Assembly: GCA_014871385.1 (NCBI GenBank)
Contig: CM026427.1
Span: 1,298,068-1,362,067 of the forward strand
Length of the DNA stretch: 64,000 bases
Source: Ceratodon purpureus
Lineage: Eukaryota > Streptophyta > Bryopsida > Pseudoditrichales > Ditrichaceae
Reading direction: 5' to 3'
Shown: positions 1-10,619 of the stretch, piece by piece
Numbering within the stretch: position 1 is the stretch's first letter
Layout: each line of letters begins with the position of its first letter
Made by a program: the position numbers and the translations under genes
Notes under the pieces: generated by a model
Databases searched by the model: none
Seen by the model: the letters and a program-made list of their open reading frames with translations, nothing else
What the model was told of the DNA's origin: nothing

Positions 1-505
1 ATTTCCATTGTCACATCTAGTTGGTATTAATTTGCACTCATGAGTGTATCCAAAACCACCAACTTTTTGAGTGATTTGATTGGTCAGTTTGAATTGAGTG
101 GTCTAACAATGCTAGTTGAACCAAGTTGCAGTTCTAGGGACATCTACAGCTTGGTTCTGGGGGTGCTGGTGGTTTTGGATGTGTACTTTAATCCATGAAT
201 TTTCAAGTACTGGGATTTTTCTGGATGAGTTATTGATTAATAATTTTACATAGGTCACTTAGAAATAGAGAAACTTTGGATTAGAATCTCTTTTTGGTTA
301 CTTAGATCACTTCAATTGCTTTATACAAAATCAAGACTTCATTCTTTTGATACAGTACTACTAAGGTATCAACACCCATTAGCATGACTTTAAGACTTTT
401 GAGCATGTTTTTTTATATATAGTGTATTCAAATTTCTTGGACCAAATTAACAAGAGAGAAATAATCCCAATGCACTTTAAAATGTATCTTTTGGAGAATG
501 TATGA
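1..505. other. AT-rich stretch, no gene seen
   Basis: No open frame with recognisable protein sequence and no clear repeat structure. It ends at the TTAA that flanks the first TIR element. Confidence 0.5.
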
Positions 506-509
506 TTAA

Positions 510-1426
510 CCCCTAAACGACCACGGCCACTGAATGGATTTTTGCTATTTCGAGCAGCTTAGATGAAGGGGTTTAAATTAATATTTTTGCCTAAGATTTT
601 TATTGGAGACTCATTATACTGCAAGGTGTATGTGGTAAAATTTGCAAAGCCAAATTCCAATTTTAATACCTTCATCCAGAAATTTTAGATTTAAAGTTTC
701 GAGTGGGCAGTTTGGAATTAGGTTTTTTTAAGATTTTTTTTTCTTGAAATATGTTCATAACCAAAGCACTACTCAAATTCCAAAGAGACATAAGTGAAAA
801 AATTTACCATTTTTACAAGGGCTACCTCCAAAAATTACAATAACAAGCTTCAAAGTTTTTTAATTAATTCTTTCAAAATTTACCAAAATTTAAGATTTTG
901 GAATTTTTAAAAATAAATTCTTTCAAAAATCACAAACTCATAAAGGCACCTTACCACCGTTTAGATTTTTCTAAAACCAAATATACGTAACGTCATGCAT
1001 GTTTTACTATATCATTGTTTTTAGATCTGCTTCTAGAAATTGATTTTTATGAAGGTAAGAAAAAGGTATGAGTCCCTCAAATTTTTCATGGAGGTACCCA
1101 ACTTCATTAGCTACATCAAAAAAAATATGACCGTGATGTTTGGGGTAACAATCTTCAACTCCTCTTTTGCACCATGAAGACAATGCCTCTTTAGCAAGGC
1201 CCAAAAAAACTTTTAACACACTTTGGATGTTACGATCATGCAAATGATAAACATCCAACGGTTAATTTTTTGGAAAGGAAATTGAAATAGGCTTATGTAG
1301 AGGATCTTACGGTTGCAAGTTTTAAATAAATAAACAAAATTGGTACATACACCCGGGAGTTCATAGAAGTAGAAAATTGCATTTTTGATGTTTTAGAGCT
1401 CCAAAAACACCATGGATTTTTAGGGG
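510..1426 (-). mobile_element. TTAA-flanked TIR element, copy 1 (piggyBac-like, non-autonomous)
   Basis: The element starts CCCCTAAA and ends TTTAGGGG, with TTAA directly outside both ends (506-509 and 1427-1430). A TTAA target duplication with CCCT-type tips is the signature of the piggyBac superfamily. It is 917 bp, AT-rich and has no transposase frame. It shares internal blocks with the second copy at 3417-4328, for example GTGGGCAGTTTGGA near 700 and ATCTTACGGTT near 1305, in the opposite orientation. The match in length and in internal blocks makes a shared family secure; the superfamily call rests on termini only. Confidence 0.75.
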
Positions 1427-1430
1427 TTAA

Positions 1431-3058
1431 GTTATGAATTTTTAGAGGGTTTTCCATCGATACATCATACATCATAATGTCAATTCTAAGGTCTGATTTT
1501 GAGATGTAGTACATCTTTAGGATCATATTTATTCACTTCTCTAGATTTTTCAAGATGTAGAAGAAATACTCATGGAATATAGTAACGCTTATGGGTGTTG
1601 TTACTTTTTGTGACTTACAAATTATAAAAATCCAAAAATACATTCGATAATGCCAAATGTAGGTATATACCTCTATACTTCTATAATTTTATTTTATCAC
1701 ATTGCCAAAAGTATATCAAATCATGTAATGTGTGTTATTTCAAATTTTTTTAAGTAATATATAACTTTCTAACTTGGAAAATTTGTTAAACCTCTTTATA
1801 TCTATAATTTGATATCTTGTTTCATATTATATACAATAAAGTAAATTAAGACCAAGTCCACTTGTATGAAGATCCAACAAGTAAATTAATAACGTATTTC
1901 ACTTTTAATAGCAAGAAATTTCCAGCTCCTATTTAAGAAGTGAATCAATGTCACAATCAAATGAAAAATAACATTGTCAATCTAGCTAGAAGTACCGACT
2001 TAGTAAACTATTAGATTTCAGTCACTTGGATGTTCACTTTTCTATTGGTAAGATCTTGAATGTCTTAAATTGAGGTGATATTTGGCAGCATGAAGAACAT
2101 TGTGCTTGAGGGTAAATGGAATCATTGCAGATCCTCATACTAAAGATTAATATTAATATTAAAGGTTAATATGGACTTAAACTAATGGTTAGTGCTCTAA
2201 GCAGTTAATGATAAATTAATGGCAATGATGTTCCAGATGCAGACACACCACGACCAATAAAGAGTGCATACCTCAACGTCTAGAGTTTGGAACTCAACAA
2301 ATTGTTCCTTGTATTATATAACACCATATACATTAAAATGACCATTTTATATTAAAATGGCGGCTGGATAAATTGTGACTTCCTGGAAAACTGAAAAATG
2401 TCATAGTGGCATAATGTAATGGTGATTAGATCATGTAAGGATTAAATAAAAACTTGAAAATTTACAAGTATTATGTATATTGAAGGAAAAAGACAATGAA
2501 AGCATCTTCGACAAAAAAGGATTTGACTAACGATAAAGAAATGTTTATAAAGATAAAGAATTTGACATATGTGAAGATTACTTTCTACTTTCTTTATACA
2601 CATTTTATACACCTTTATAATACCTTTTGCATGTTATGATTACGTGGTTTCATGAATGGTACATTCTGGTTAAAGTTGATAGTTTAAATTAATAAATTTC
2701 ACCAAGTATATATAAATACTTGATCCAATTTATAGATCTTACAGTACAACCCGTGTCCTTCAAAAATAATTCTATTTCCTCTTAGCTAATTTTCAAATTT
2801 TCAAAATGTAATTATTCATCTTTTTGGATTTCTATTTGAAGAGATATTGTAAGTTATTAGCAAAACAATAATTGCACAAGTTACATTGATTAGTCATTAG
2901 GTTATAATTTATCCAAGATTATCAACACATGCAAGACGCTATTAAAAAAAAAGTTTATAATCAACATTCATTAAGAAAAAAGTTGTGTAATAAAACACGA
3001 CTCAATTTCGCTTTTCTATTCCTTGGAGAGTTTACGCTTGGCTTGGTCCATCTTGCAG
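1431..3058. other. AT-rich intergenic stretch, no gene seen
   Basis: No coding sequence is recognised. The only structure is a short degenerate echo of the SMG7 3' flank (about 1920-2110), listed separately. Confidence 0.5.
1920..2110. repeat. Degenerate copy of the region at the SMG7 3' end
   Basis: Blocks in the same order and strand match 33590-33770, which spans the SMG7 3' flank and stop region: TCTAGCTAGAAGTACCG here against TCTAGCCAGAAGTACCG there, then CACTTGGATGTTCACT against CGCTTGGATGTTCACT, then AATTGAGGTGATATTTGGCAG against AACCGAGGTTTCATTTTGCAG. The rest of SMG7 is absent here, so this is a small old duplicate. Confidence 0.6.
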
Positions 3059-3105
3059 CGGACAATGAGTACATCATCATTGGATCTGCAAATATCAACC
3101 ATAGG
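3059..3105 (+). pseudogene. Phospholipase D exon fragment
   Basis: After a good 3' splice site (TCTTGCAG) the plus strand reads DNEYIIIGSANINHR. Plant C2-type phospholipase D proteins have DDEYIIIGSANINQRSMDG here, immediately after the second HKD motif. Only about 47 bp of the exon is present, and at about 3106 the sequence changes into a Ty3/gypsy integrase remnant on the other strand. It cannot encode an enzyme; it is a gene scrap captured or left by rearrangement. The match is short but nearly exact, so homology is likely. Confidence 0.65.
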
Positions 3106-4900
3106 GTATCAGATCATGAAGTTGTTGCAAATGCTTCACTCTATCTTCTGCAGCTGGTATAGTAGATATTAATGGAGTCTTGAAAGAGAAAGATGGGTGA
3201 TACCCATATGTGGCATAAAAGGGAGATAATTCCGTGGCCGTGTGAGAAGCACCATTATAAACAAATCTGGCCATTGGAAGGAGTTTGACCCAGTCATCTT
3301 GGCATTGAGTTGTAAACATGTGTAAGAATTATTCAAGAGCCTGGTTTACTCTCTCCGTTTGTCCGTTGGTGAAAATCTGTTGATGGTGATGGCTTTATTC
3401 GAAGGAGTTCACTTAACCCCTAAAATTCCTTGACTGTAATCTCACAAAAAACCATGAAAAACGCAGTATTTGGAAGTTGGAGAAAAAAAAAAATGTTTTT
3501 TTAGTTCTTTCATCATCTAACCGTAAGATGTAATACTCAATTTGGTTTTTCAAGTAAGCACAAAATTTGAGAGCAAGATGACCTTTAGATTCTTAGATTA
3601 TAAGGATCAAAGTTGCAAAAGAAGATTTTTTGGGGTTCAATTTGGTGACAAATTTGAACTATAGAAATTAATATATTTTTTTTGAATGGGTCAGAAATTG
3701 ATTGAATGGCATGGCCATGTTAACAATTGAGTTAAGTCTTCAAATATAAAATCTTGAAAGAAAAAAACTCATATTAATTTTTTCATAAAACATTTACTAG
3801 AAGTGCGTACAAAATGGAAGGAAATAGAAAATCATTTATAAGTTTGACATGGAATTGTAAAATGTCAATCTTAACGGTCAGAATGTTGTGCTTAAAGGTC
3901 TTCACCTAGTGCTTTTTATTTCATTAAAAAATATTGAAAATTGAGTTTAGAAATGAGCTTCAAAGATTTTTTTGTCCAAACTGCCCAAGAAACATATCTC
4001 CTCATAACTTTTATCCCGTTGCTCAGAATGGGTTGATTTATAGCTTCAATTGTAGATATAGATCAACCAATCATGAATCCAAAAAAAAAAAATTTGAAAA
4101 AAACAATTTTAATTTTTTTTTCTTGCTGCCCGATCCCGCTTTGAAAACTTCAAATAATTATAACTTTTGCAATACTTATCGGAATGACGTGAAACAAAGT
4201 GCTACATGTAGAGTATAGTTTTTGGAAACTACACTAAAATTTTCATTGAAATTTTTAAAAGTATGAGGTCCCTGGAGGCTGCCCAAGAAGTCGAACGACC
4301 AAGTTCTGGTTGCGAAGAATTTTAGGGGTTAATCTCCTCATAAATTTAGATACGAATACTGCGCCTCGATCTTAAATAACTTTGTCTGGTGTACCATAAT
4401 GCTTCCACAAGTGCACTTGATTCTTAACATTGAACTTTGGTTGGAATCCATAGATTCATTTGTAGGAATAAAATGGCCTAATTTGGTATTTCTGTCAACA
4501 ACCACCATAATGGAGTCATAGCCTTTGCTAAATGATAATTTGACAATGAAGTTAGCTGATATTTGTTTCCATGGAGCTAGTCTGGCCGATATAGGTTGCA
4601 TCAATCCATACCTAGAATGATGTGTTGACTTGGATCTTTGACAAACATCACAACCATCGGCATATCGATTAACATTACGCCGAACTGTAGGCCAATAAAA
4701 AATCCTTGTAACTAGCTCTAATGTCCTGGCTCTTCCTTGATGCGCATCAACAGGAGTTTCGTGCCTTGATCTTAAAATTTGCCGTTGGAGCTCCACATCA
4801 TTAGGTACGTATATTAAATCATGGAAACGAAGAATGCCATCTGTAAAGGTTTTAAGGTGTAGTCTTGAATTCTTCGACGCATATTCAATGGAATATGTGG
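3106..4900 (-). mobile_element. Ty3/gypsy LTR-retrotransposon fossil (integrase region), split by a TIR element
   Basis: Minus-strand peptides match Ty3/gypsy integrase. The part at 4338-4796 shows the H2C2-type zinc-binding region (GCDVCQRSK) followed by the start of the catalytic core. The part at 3106-3319 shows the later core (WVKLLPMARFVYNG, then ATGYHP-like sequence). Between them lies the 912-bp TTAA-flanked element, which inserted into the fossil. No LTRs, gag, protease or reverse transcriptase were seen here. It is broken, with several breaks besides the insertion, and old; the right-hand edge is approximate. Confidence 0.8.
3417..4328 (+). mobile_element. TTAA-flanked TIR element, copy 2 (piggyBac-like, non-autonomous)
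   Basis: It begins CCCCTAAAATTC and ends with the exact inverted copy GAATTTTAGGGG; TTAA stands outside each end (3413-3416 and 4329-4332). It is 912 bp, with no transposase frame. It sits inside a Ty3/gypsy integrase fossil whose sequence resumes on both sides, giving a natural empty-site test of the boundaries. Internal blocks (CCGTAAGATG near 3522, CCAAACTGCCCAAG near 3975) recur inverted in copy 1 at 510-1426. Confidence 0.85.
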
Positions 4901-5501
4901 TGCATTTGGTTTAAGAAATGAAATTATTGGTTGCATTGAAGGGTGCGGTTCCTATCGGGGGTGCAAAAAGGATTGTCTCCTAGGTTTGGTAGGGTAGAAG
5001 GACACTTTCAACCTTCTCCCAAAAATGTTTGAAGTTGACTTTGACTTGGGTATGTTTAATTTGTGTAAACTTAACATTTGATTAATGAATACCAATCATT
5101 AGAATTTAATATCGATGCTTTTTTTAAATCTTTTATGTCCTTTTGTCAAAATAAAGGAAACTGTCTTAATTCCTTTTTTGACGAAAAGGACATGAAACGG
5201 CAAGTAAAATATACCTTTTTGGGGTAAATTTTTGGGAACTTACATAAATGAAAGAATATAATACGAAAATGAAGTCGAAAACTAAAAACACATATTAGTC
5301 CTTCTAAAATGTCAAATTAGAAGGCCAAGTTTATATATTGCACATTTGCTATCATAAAATGTTTATTTTTATTTTTTTGGGTTCCCATTGTAATATTCTA
5401 TGTCAACAAAACCTATGTTAATGTGAAAGTAGCTTAAAATTATTTTAATATGTTGATTTACAATAAGTGATAAAATATCAATGTAAAAGTCCTTCAAAGG
5501 A
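4901..5501. other. AT-rich stretch, no gene seen
   Basis: No recognisable coding sequence or RNA gene; possibly the decayed continuation of the neighbouring retroelement fossil. Confidence 0.4.
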
Positions 5502-5531
5502 CCCATGAAGGACTTGGACCTCCTTCATGGG
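5502..5531. repeat. Perfect 11-bp inverted repeat (hairpin)
   Basis: CCCATGAAGGA and TCCTTCATGGG are exact inverse complements separated by 8 bases. No T-tract follows, so it is not a simple terminator. Confidence 0.6.
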
Positions 5532-5579
5532 TGTGAAGGAGTGTGAAAAGAGACATTTATGTCATCATGAAATGTAGAA

Positions 5580-5665
5580 AAGAGATGACATGGACAAGGA
5601 GGGAGAAAGACAAGAAGGGAGAAAGTGGAGGGAGAAAGGGGAGGGAGAAAGTGGAGGGAGAAAGA
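5580..5665. repeat. Purine-rich GGAGGGAGAAA repeat
   Basis: About 80 bases of nearly pure purine with the unit GGAGGGAGAAAG repeated several times. The GC-rich sequence that follows, to about 5830, repeats GGGCGG/CGGGTAT-type words. Open frames on both strands here are low-complexity and not credible genes. Confidence 0.6.
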
Positions 5666-6179
5666 ATCCGCGATTTGAAAGTTTGGGGGATTGGATGCGG
5701 CGAGGGTATCGCGGGTGGGTATCGTGACGGGCTTGGGTGGGTATATCAAGGGATATGGGCGGAACGGGTATGGAGAGGTGCGGGACGGGTATCTTAAGGG
5801 GCATGGGCGGGGGCGGGATATAGGTATTGTGATAGGACCCCCGCCTGTATTGCAGGCATCTCGGGTTCGATTACCGGCAGCGACGGCATACCAAGGTACC
5901 ACATTTTCGAAACTTTTTTTTAATTTTGCAGATATTTTAATTAAAAATTATATGGTCGAAACGCATTTTATGATAAAAATAGTTAAAAATTGAATTTAAA
6001 AAATTAAAAATCTAAATTCATTGGATTAAGTGATTGATAATTTAAACTAGATAATATTAGAAAACGAAGAGATGTTAAAATAAAGGGGCTTTAATTGGAA
6101 AATTATATATTCGTAGTTTCGAAGTCTAAAGCATGTTTAAACATGAATCACTAAATAATATTAAAAAACGTGTTGTGGT

Positions 6180-6600
6180 GAATATAAAAAGGCTTCTAAT
6201 ACGAAAATATAAAATCCAATAGAACGGGCTTTTATTGTAAAGAGAAATCGGGATTTGGACAATTAATTATGCAATAAAATGGTAATTTAATTGTAATTTT
6301 TTTTTTATAATTAAATAAGCTTTTAATATAAAAATATATAATATTCAATAAATGGGCTTTTAATTGTACAAAAAACCGGAAATTGGACAATTAATCATTC
6401 AATAAAATGGACTTTTATTCGTAAAAAAAAATATTCAATAGAATAGGCCATTGGTTTTTTAGTTGAAAAAAATATAATATTCAATAAAATGGGCTTTTAA
6501 TTGTAAAAAAACCCTACAATTGGACAATTAATCATTCAATAAAATGGGCTTTTAAGTGTAATAAAAAACCCGGGAGTCGGACAATTAATTAAAATAAAGC
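6180..6600. repeat. Degenerate AT-rich repeat (CAATAAAATGGGCTTTTAATTG words)
   Basis: The words CAATAAAATGGGCTTTT and GGACAATTAAT recur several times with irregular spacing. Related words return at about 7860-8000. No coding sequence was seen in 5900-8100. Confidence 0.55.
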
Positions 6601-8120
6601 ATTGCAAAAATTAAATAAGAAATTTCAAAATTATTAGAACTGAAATTTCAGTTCAATTGTTTGAAAATGTTGCATTCAAAAACATAAAATAGTAAAAGAT
6701 TAAAAAGCCAAAGATAAAATGAAAAATGAAGCAATTTACGGATCTTTGTCTTTATTGTTAGTTAAGTGTGAAGAAGAACTGCAGACTGTCAAGAAGGTAA
6801 CCGGCGGTCCTCCAAGCTCTACCATGCGCTTTCTTTACGGATTAGTCAATAACGTTATGGATAAAGATATATCCCAGGTAATCTAACTTGATCCAATTGA
6901 TCGTTCAATGCACATCATTGAGTATTTTTGATTGATGGATATGCATGATACTACTTCTTGCTGCTAGTATATTTACAAAATATTTGAAATTGGGATCTTC
7001 AGAATCTACATTCTTGCACTTTGTTGCTTTTTTATCGCACTTTTGTGCTTTTTAATCGCACTTTTGTGCTTTTTAATTGTTCGATTTGCACAGGTTCCAC
7101 ATTGAATCAGCAAGGATTCAAAATCACTACTTCCACACTGAATGCAAACGTGGTCCTGCGTGCATAGGTACACATAAAGCTATGAGAATGATAGCACTAA
7201 ATTGCTTTTTATCGCACGAAAGTGCTTTTTATCACACTTTACTGCTTTTTAATCGCTTAATATTAAAAAAATTAAAAAATATACAATATTGGAATTAAGT
7301 TATTAATTTCAATGCACAACATATAATTTTTTTTAAATAATCAACTAACAAATTTAAAAATGGTCAATTAAAATAAAAATTGTTTACAAGATCAATTGTT
7401 TAGAAATGTTAAATTTAAAATAGAAAAAAAATTATAAAAGATTAAAAAGACAATGACGAAATGACTAATGGAATCCTAAGCTAGACAACCAGAGTATGAA
7501 GTAGTTGCCACGGTACTGTGTGCAAATCTACAGAGCCTCAAATTCCCCCAGTTCTGCCTTACAGTATACAGCCCTACATGGATAAAGGACGGCGTTCCAT
7601 CTCGTGGTCACCATCAAAATGGAGAGCACAGTTACTACATCAAATTTAATCCATATAAAAACAGATTCACTAGTGTTAAGTTATGCTCCTTTGCATATTA
7701 ACGAACAATATGTTTCAAATGCAGGATTAAATTTAAAAAGCATCAAGTACTGTTTGACAATAAGTGGCTTAATAAGCATCAAATGTGGTTGGAATATGTC
7801 AAAAAAAACTATTTAAACATTAATCACTAAAAAACATTAAAGAACCTCGTCACCTACGTTAAAATAAGGATTTTTAATGAAATAGAATGGGCTTTTCGTT
7901 GACAAAAAAAAAAATATTCAATAAAATGGGTTTTTTATTGTAAATGAAAAAAAATTAAGAATTGTAAATTAATCATTAAAAAAAATGGGCTTTCAATTGT
8001 TTAAAAAATAATCAATAAAGTGCACGTTAAAAAAAAAATTAATCAATAAAAAGAAGCAAATGAAAATACAAAATTCATTAGTTGCACGTTAAAAACAAAT
8101 AAGTTGATCACTCTATTATA

Positions 8121-8700
8121 AGAAGCAAATTAAAAAATTAAAGAACTCCATTTTTATTAAAAAAAAAAAAACTCAGTAATAAGAAGCAAAGCAATAAATT
8201 AAAGTGATTAGTTCATATTAAAAATCAAATATCTCAATTAAAAAAACCAAATGAAAAAATAAAAGTGCTAAGTTGCACATTAAAAAACAAATGAAAAAAT
8301 TAATAGAAGCAAATTAAAAAATAAAAGAACTCCATTTTTATTAAAAAACAAATAACTCAATTATAAGAAGCAAGGTAATAAATTAAAGTGATTAGTTCAT
8401 ATTAAAAATCAAATATCTCAATAAAAAAAACCAAATGAACAAATAAAAGTGCTTAGTTGCACATTAAAAAACAAACAACACAATTAATAGAAGCAAATTA
8501 AAAAATAAAAGAACTCCATTTTTATTAAAAAACAAATAACTCAATCATAAGAAGCAAGGTAATAAATTAAAGAGATTAGTTCATATTAAAAAACAAATGA
8601 ACAATTAAAAAAAGCATGATCAAATAAAAGAGATTAGTTGCACATTAATAAACAAAAAACTCAATTAAAATAAACAAATGAAGAAATAACTCATCTGGTC
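8121..8700. repeat. AT-rich tandem satellite, about 184-bp period, three copies
   Basis: The word AGAAGCAAATTAAAAAAT, followed by AAAGAACTCCATTTTTATT, starts at 8121, 8305 and 8489, an exact 184-bp spacing twice. Blocks between them (AGTGATTAGTTCATATTAAA, then AAGTGCTTAGTTGCACATTA) keep the same order. The third unit decays after about 8650. Confidence 0.8.
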
Positions 8701-9081
8701 GCACATTAATTTTCAAATAACTCAATTAAAAAGAACAAATGTTATTATAAAAGTAATTAAATCATATAAGAAACAAAATAACTGAATTAAAATAATGAAA
8801 TGAAAAATGAATATTTAGACAAACTAAATAAAATAAAAATAATCATTGAATGATCTTTGCATACAACAGAGAATACAAAAATAGATGAAAACCATATTAA
8901 AATGATATTTAATAATCTGCAAAGAAAAAAAAGGAATGAAAGGCATTAAAAGATATTTAGAAAGATATACAAATTATTTTCAGCAGCTAAAGGCATTATT
9001 TAAAATGATATTTTAAATAACAAGCAACCATTCTTCCAATTCATGCAACCTATTAAAGGCCCTGCACCTCAAACCACATAA

Positions 9082-9208
9082 CCTATACCCTACACACTAG
9101 ACCCTAGACCCTAGAAACCCTATACCCTAGACCCTAGAAACCCTAAACCCTAGACCCTAGAAACCCTATACCCTATAATACCCTAAACCCTAGACCCTAG
9201 ACCCTAGG
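9082..9208. repeat. Interstitial telomere-like repeat
   Basis: About 125 bp built of CCCTAAA, CCCTAGA and CCCTATA variants of the plant telomere repeat (C strand). Units alternate between 7 bp and longer spacings, so the array is degenerate. It lies between AT-rich repeats and the accessory island, with no gene within 1 kb. Confidence 0.85.
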
Positions 9209-10619
9209 CTTAACATGCTATAGGTCACTTTGAAGCATGGACCCCAATATTTTTTATCTTTCTTATGTACTCAAATTTAAAATTTAAATAGCCATTCATG
9301 GACATTCATGGACTTGAATTTTAAAAAATTAACCAACATAGATAAAAAGAAATTGCATAAAACGTGTATGAAAGTATGGTGTAAGCCTTTATTATGTGAT
9401 TTCATAATCATATAAATATGAAGTTGGTTCAACGTCTCATCAATGCGATCTCATAATATATATATATATATAATCATTTCTTATTGTTATTTGAATTTAA
9501 ATTTATTGTTATTTCAACTTAAATCTAGGATTCTCTTCCAAAATTAAAACTTTAGGATGGAAAAACAATGTGTGTACATCTGACATATGCCGCAAGCAAT
9601 TATTATTTACTTAATCATTGTCATGAATTATTGTACCTCTAGTGTACCATTTAGTTAAAATGAGAAAATTAATAAAATTGGAAAACAAAAATATGTGCAC
9701 CTAGAAAATGCACATATTTGGATAATAAAAAATTACCACTACAGTTCTTATAATAAAGTTAAAAGTTCAGAAGCTTAAAATGGAAAAATAAATTGAGCTT
9801 TCAGAAAACTAGAATTATACACAAAGTCAGAAATTATAAACAAAGAGAACCTGTATTTTATAAAAGAAATTAAAACTATTCTTTGGGATACATAAGCGGG
9901 GAAAGAGGAAGGATAAAGGCAAAGGGACATGAATTCAGAAAATCTAGGATTCTGAAGTTTAATCCAACCGAAACCGACATAGAAGAATTACGCTTTTAAA
10001 TTCCATGTGAAACTGATGTGCATATGGTCGCACAAAAGCAACATTTTGCTACATCCGCATGGGACCCTAAATTGTTAAATTAAAGAAATAGATTACGGAC
10101 CGTTGCCTCTACGGCTGTTGAAGAGCATGACGCTTTTGTGACGACAGATTTCAGCCGTAGGATGGATCAACATGGATGAGACGGACGTCCTGGATTTCGT
10201 CTCTCTCCCTTCGTAGGGTTTTGTGACGATCACTGCGACCAGTTTCCAACCCTGTATCGTTTGTAGAGATGTTCTTGAGCGTTGAGGATATTCTCCGGGC
10301 ATTGTTCTTGATTTTTGGAATCCGGCGTTCGGGGCGTTGATTATTTCGGACCTCTGCGAGCAGCAGCCAGTTGTGGGGAACTTGGTGAGTGCACTTAGCG
10401 TGAGGGAAACTCGGTGAGTGAGTCCATGCCTGGAGGAGTCGAATGCCCTTCACAGTTGAAATCTTCACTTCTGTGCATGGGTTTCTTCCTTCTTGATTCC
10501 GTGATTTTCTCATAGGCTTTAGGGTCGGCGTTGATCTATGAGAGCCAGGTTGATGTTTGGAACGTTAATTATTGTGGACGTGTTTATGGAAAGGCAGGTT
10601 GGAGGGAAAACTTGGTCCG
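9209..10619. other. Intergenic; probable 5' flank of the DDE-like gene after about 10.1 kb
   Basis: 9209-10080 is AT-rich with a short TA microsatellite near 9452 and no gene. From about 10090 the base composition becomes more GC-rich and like that of the gene that follows, so 10090-10619 is probably its promoter and leader. Minus-strand open frames here have no recognisable content. Confidence 0.4.

Noticed and set aside
1007-1258. Minus-strand open frame inside the first TTAA element
   Set aside because: No transposase motifs and not kept in the second copy.
5821-5885. tRNA-like sequence with a T-arm-like GGTTCGATTACC and a stem GCCT/AGGC
   Set aside because: The T-loop has an extra base, the T-stem mispairs and no acceptor stem closes; at most a worn tRNA-derived repeat.
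5525-5993. Overlapping open frames on both strands
   Set aside because: They come from purine-rich and GC-rich low-complexity repeats and show no family features.
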